This document shows, piece by piece, positions 7,206 through 8,191 of a stretch of DNA of 8,191 nt. The DNA lies in the NCBI GenBank assembly GCA_021202325.1, contig JAJQDF010000146.1, positions 11,559 through 19,749 on the forward strand, in the 5' to 3' direction. Numbering within the stretch: the stretch's first letter is position 1; every line of letters starts with the position of its first letter. The position numbers and the translations under genes were made by a program. This DNA comes from Clostridiales bacterium. Its GTDB lineage: Bacteria; Bacillota; Clostridia; Lachnospirales; Anaerotignaceae. The notes under the pieces are model-generated. The model saw nothing but the letters and a program-made list of their open reading frames with translations, ran no database searches and had not been told where the DNA came from.

Positions 7206-7234
7206 AGTATAACATCACAAAAGTTTATCGTCAA
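7206..7234 (-). promoter_or_regulatory. Sigma-A type promoter for the t6A operon
   Basis: Minus strand TTGACG (7229-7234), a 17-nt spacer and TATACT (7206-7211), with TG one base before the -10 (extended -10). This matches the housekeeping consensus at 5/6 in each box with optimal spacing. The expected start of transcription is near 7199, giving a leader of roughly 50 nt before the ATG at 7147. It lies after the udk terminator and before a run of closely packed genes, so it most likely drives all six genes down to 101. Confidence 0.8.
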
Positions 7235-7263
7235 TTTTTATGGTTCCAAATTAATTATTATTT

Positions 7264-7353
7264 AAGAAAAACAACAAGCCGAACCCATAAAACCGACTGC
7301 TTAATAATACCGCCAGATAATCTTTAAGTCTTACATCGGCCAATAGGTTCGGC
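7264..7353 (-). terminator. Long-loop hairpin with U-rich tail after udk
   Basis: Ten nucleotides after the udk stop, GCCGAACC (7346-7353) can pair perfectly with GGTTCGGC (7278-7285), followed by the U-rich tail UUGUUGUUUUUCUU (7264-7277). The 60-nt loop can itself nest: 7336-7341 with 7291-7296 (two G-U pairs) and 7324-7328 with 7300-7304, giving a rod-like structure. A competing short GGCC-GGCC pairing (7351-7354 with 7338-7341) would break the outer stems. The position and tail fit an intrinsic terminator of udk. The long loop is unusual for one, so a small structured RNA or attenuator is an alternative. Confidence 0.6.
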
Positions 7354-7363
7354 CTTGTATATG

Positions 7364-7987
7364 TTATACCAGTCCTTTTAGCATTATGTTAAGGTGGCCT
7401 TCAAGAATCGACATTGCGGCCACATTTTCTCCGCCTCTGGGGATAATTATATCCGCATATTTTTTGGACGGCTCCACAAATTCCTCATGCATAGGCTTTA
7501 CTGTTGCCTGATACTGATTTATTATAGATTCTATGGTTCTGCCCCTGTACTTCATATCCCTAACTATTCGTCTCATCAGCCTTTCGTCGGCATCAGTATC
7601 GACAAAAATCTTTATGTCCATCAGGTCTCTAAGCTGTTTATTTTCAAATATCAATATTCCTTCCACCAAAATTACTTTTTTAGGCTCAACCTTTACGGTT
7701 TCAGGAACCCTGTTATGTATGCTGAAATCATATACCGGACGATATATGGTTTTTCCCTGTTTAAGGGCTATGATGTCCTCAATCATTCTGTCCGTATCAA
7801 ATGAAGAAGGATGATCATAATTGAGCTTTGCCCTTTCCTCATAGGGCATATCGTCATGGGCCTTATAATAGCAGTCATGGCTTATCAGCTCAACATCGTT
7901 CTCAAAGAGCTGTTTTAACTTGTTTACAATAGTCGTCTTTCCAGAAGCGGTACCGCCCGCTATACCGATTATACAAACTTCATCCAT
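7364..7987 (-). CDS. udk: Uridine kinase (uridine/cytidine kinase)
   Basis: A 207-aa cytosolic P-loop kinase that phosphorylates uridine and cytidine to UMP and CMP in pyrimidine salvage. Walker A GGTASGKTT is at 11-19, SHDCYYK at 36-42 and NYDHPSSFD at 56-64. RPVYDFSIHNR at 83-93 is the nucleoside-binding stretch, and ILVEGILIFE at 106-115 the Walker B-like strand. FVDTDADERLMRRIVRD at 128-144 and RGRTIESI at 148-155 form the lid region, and EFVEPSKKYADIIIPRGG lies at 169-186. Length and motif order are those of a complete bacterial Udk. The ATG is preceded by GGGGG (7995-7999) 7 nt upstream. It is followed by its own hairpin and so appears to be transcribed separately from the t6A operon. 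No pyrimidine-responsive element is recognisable upstream. Confidence 0.96.
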   Translation of the reverse strand: MDEVCIIGIAGGTASGKTTIVNKLKQLFENDVELISHDCYYKAHDDMPYEERAKLNYDHPSSFDTDRMIEDIIALKQGKTIYRPVYDFSIHNRVPETVKVEPKKVILVEGILIFENKQLRDLMDIKIFVDTDADERLMRRIVRDMKYRGRTIESIINQYQATVKPMHEEFVEPSKKYADIIIPRGGENVAAMSILEGHLNIMLKGLV

Positions 7988-8043
7988 TTCCAGTCCCCCT
8001 TTGTATTTGAATTAATATTACCACCTAAAGGCCGCCCTGCACA

Positions 8044-8049
8044 AGTATA
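8044..8049 (-). promoter_or_regulatory. Candidate -10 box for udk
   Basis: TATACT on the minus strand lies about 57 nt before the udk start codon in very AT-rich DNA. The hexamer is a good -10 match, but the bases 17 nt further upstream are AAAAAG, a poor -35, and there is no extended TG. An alternative pairing is TTGTGC with TAATAT 18 nt later, nearer the gene. Neither is convincing, so the promoter of udk is only tentatively located. Confidence 0.25.
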
Positions 8050-8098
8050 TAATTCAGCTTTTTTGTCTTTTTGAATTTAATAAATATGCCTATATTAA

Positions 8099-8191
8099 TT
8101 ATTTTTCATAAAAATTGATGCAATAACTTAGCTTTTGTTCATCGAAATTAATTGTAATCTTTGTTTTTTTGTTAAATACATAACTATTAAC
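8099..8191 (-). CDS. Possible 3' end of an upstream gene (partial, uncertain)
   Basis: Entering from the window edge on the minus strand, one frame stays open for 30 codons and ends at TAA (8099-8101), reading a Lys/Asn/Phe/Tyr-rich tail ending in CINFYEK. Alternating hydrophobic and charged residues (KITINFDEQKLSY) could be a beta-strand-rich C-terminus. Against it: the stretch is far more AT-rich than the other genes, no terminator hairpin follows, and 30 open codons in AT-rich DNA can arise by chance. If real, the gene would end about 110 nt before udk. Confidence 0.2.
   Translation of the reverse strand, partial: VNSYVFNKKTKITINFDEQKLSYCINFYEK

Noticed and set aside
7148..7234. 29-residue N-terminal extension of the membrane protein from a TTG
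   Set aside because: The TTG is part of the -35 hexamer of a strong promoter and lies upstream of the expected transcript start; there is no ribosome site before it.
7988..8040. Riboswitch or pyrimidine attenuator before udk
   Set aside because: I find no PyrR-binding-like stem, terminator/antiterminator pair or known riboswitch core in the udk leader; only short GGCC-type pairings are visible.

Overview
The window looks like ordinary chromosomal DNA of a low-to-moderate GC Bacillota, most likely a Clostridia/Lachnospiraceae-type anaerobe. This is inferred from the protein families, the Shine-Dalgarno style, the housekeeping sigma-A-type promoter and the AT-rich intergenic DNA; no rRNA or other phylogenetic marker is present. 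All seven confident genes lie on the minus strand, so transcription runs from high to low coordinates. I see no mobile element, CRISPR array, tRNA or rRNA.

Reading with transcription: an AT-rich stretch (about 7988-8191) precedes udk (uridine kinase, 7364-7987). A stem with a 60-nt, partly self-pairing loop and a U-rich tail (7264-7353) probably ends the udk transcript. A well-formed promoter follows: TTGACG, 17 bp, TATACT, with an extended -10 TG (7206-7234). Its leader carries a small hairpin, a strong AGGAG and an ATG-TAA start-stop before the first gene of the next unit.

That unit is a tight six-gene array, probably one operon: a 785-aa membrane protein of unknown function (acidic N-terminus, one membrane span, beta-rich exterior; 4790-7147), tsaE (4341-4769), tsaB (3631-4344), rimI (3165-3638), a Lon-like S16 protease (753-3149) and a YigZ/IMPACT-family protein (101-751). 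Gaps are 20 nt or less and two junctions overlap. A hairpin at 69-93 probably ends it.

Functionally, tsaE and tsaB belong to the threonylcarbamoyl-adenosine (t6A) tRNA-modification pathway, and rimI is the N-acetyltransferase commonly encoded beside them. The Lon-like protease and YigZ suggest a general translation/proteostasis cluster. tsaD and tsaC are not in the window. The least understood parts are the 785-aa protein and the leader in front of it. I find no clear sign of a new multi-gene system. At both window edges there are short open frames that may be ends of neighbouring genes, but the support is weak.
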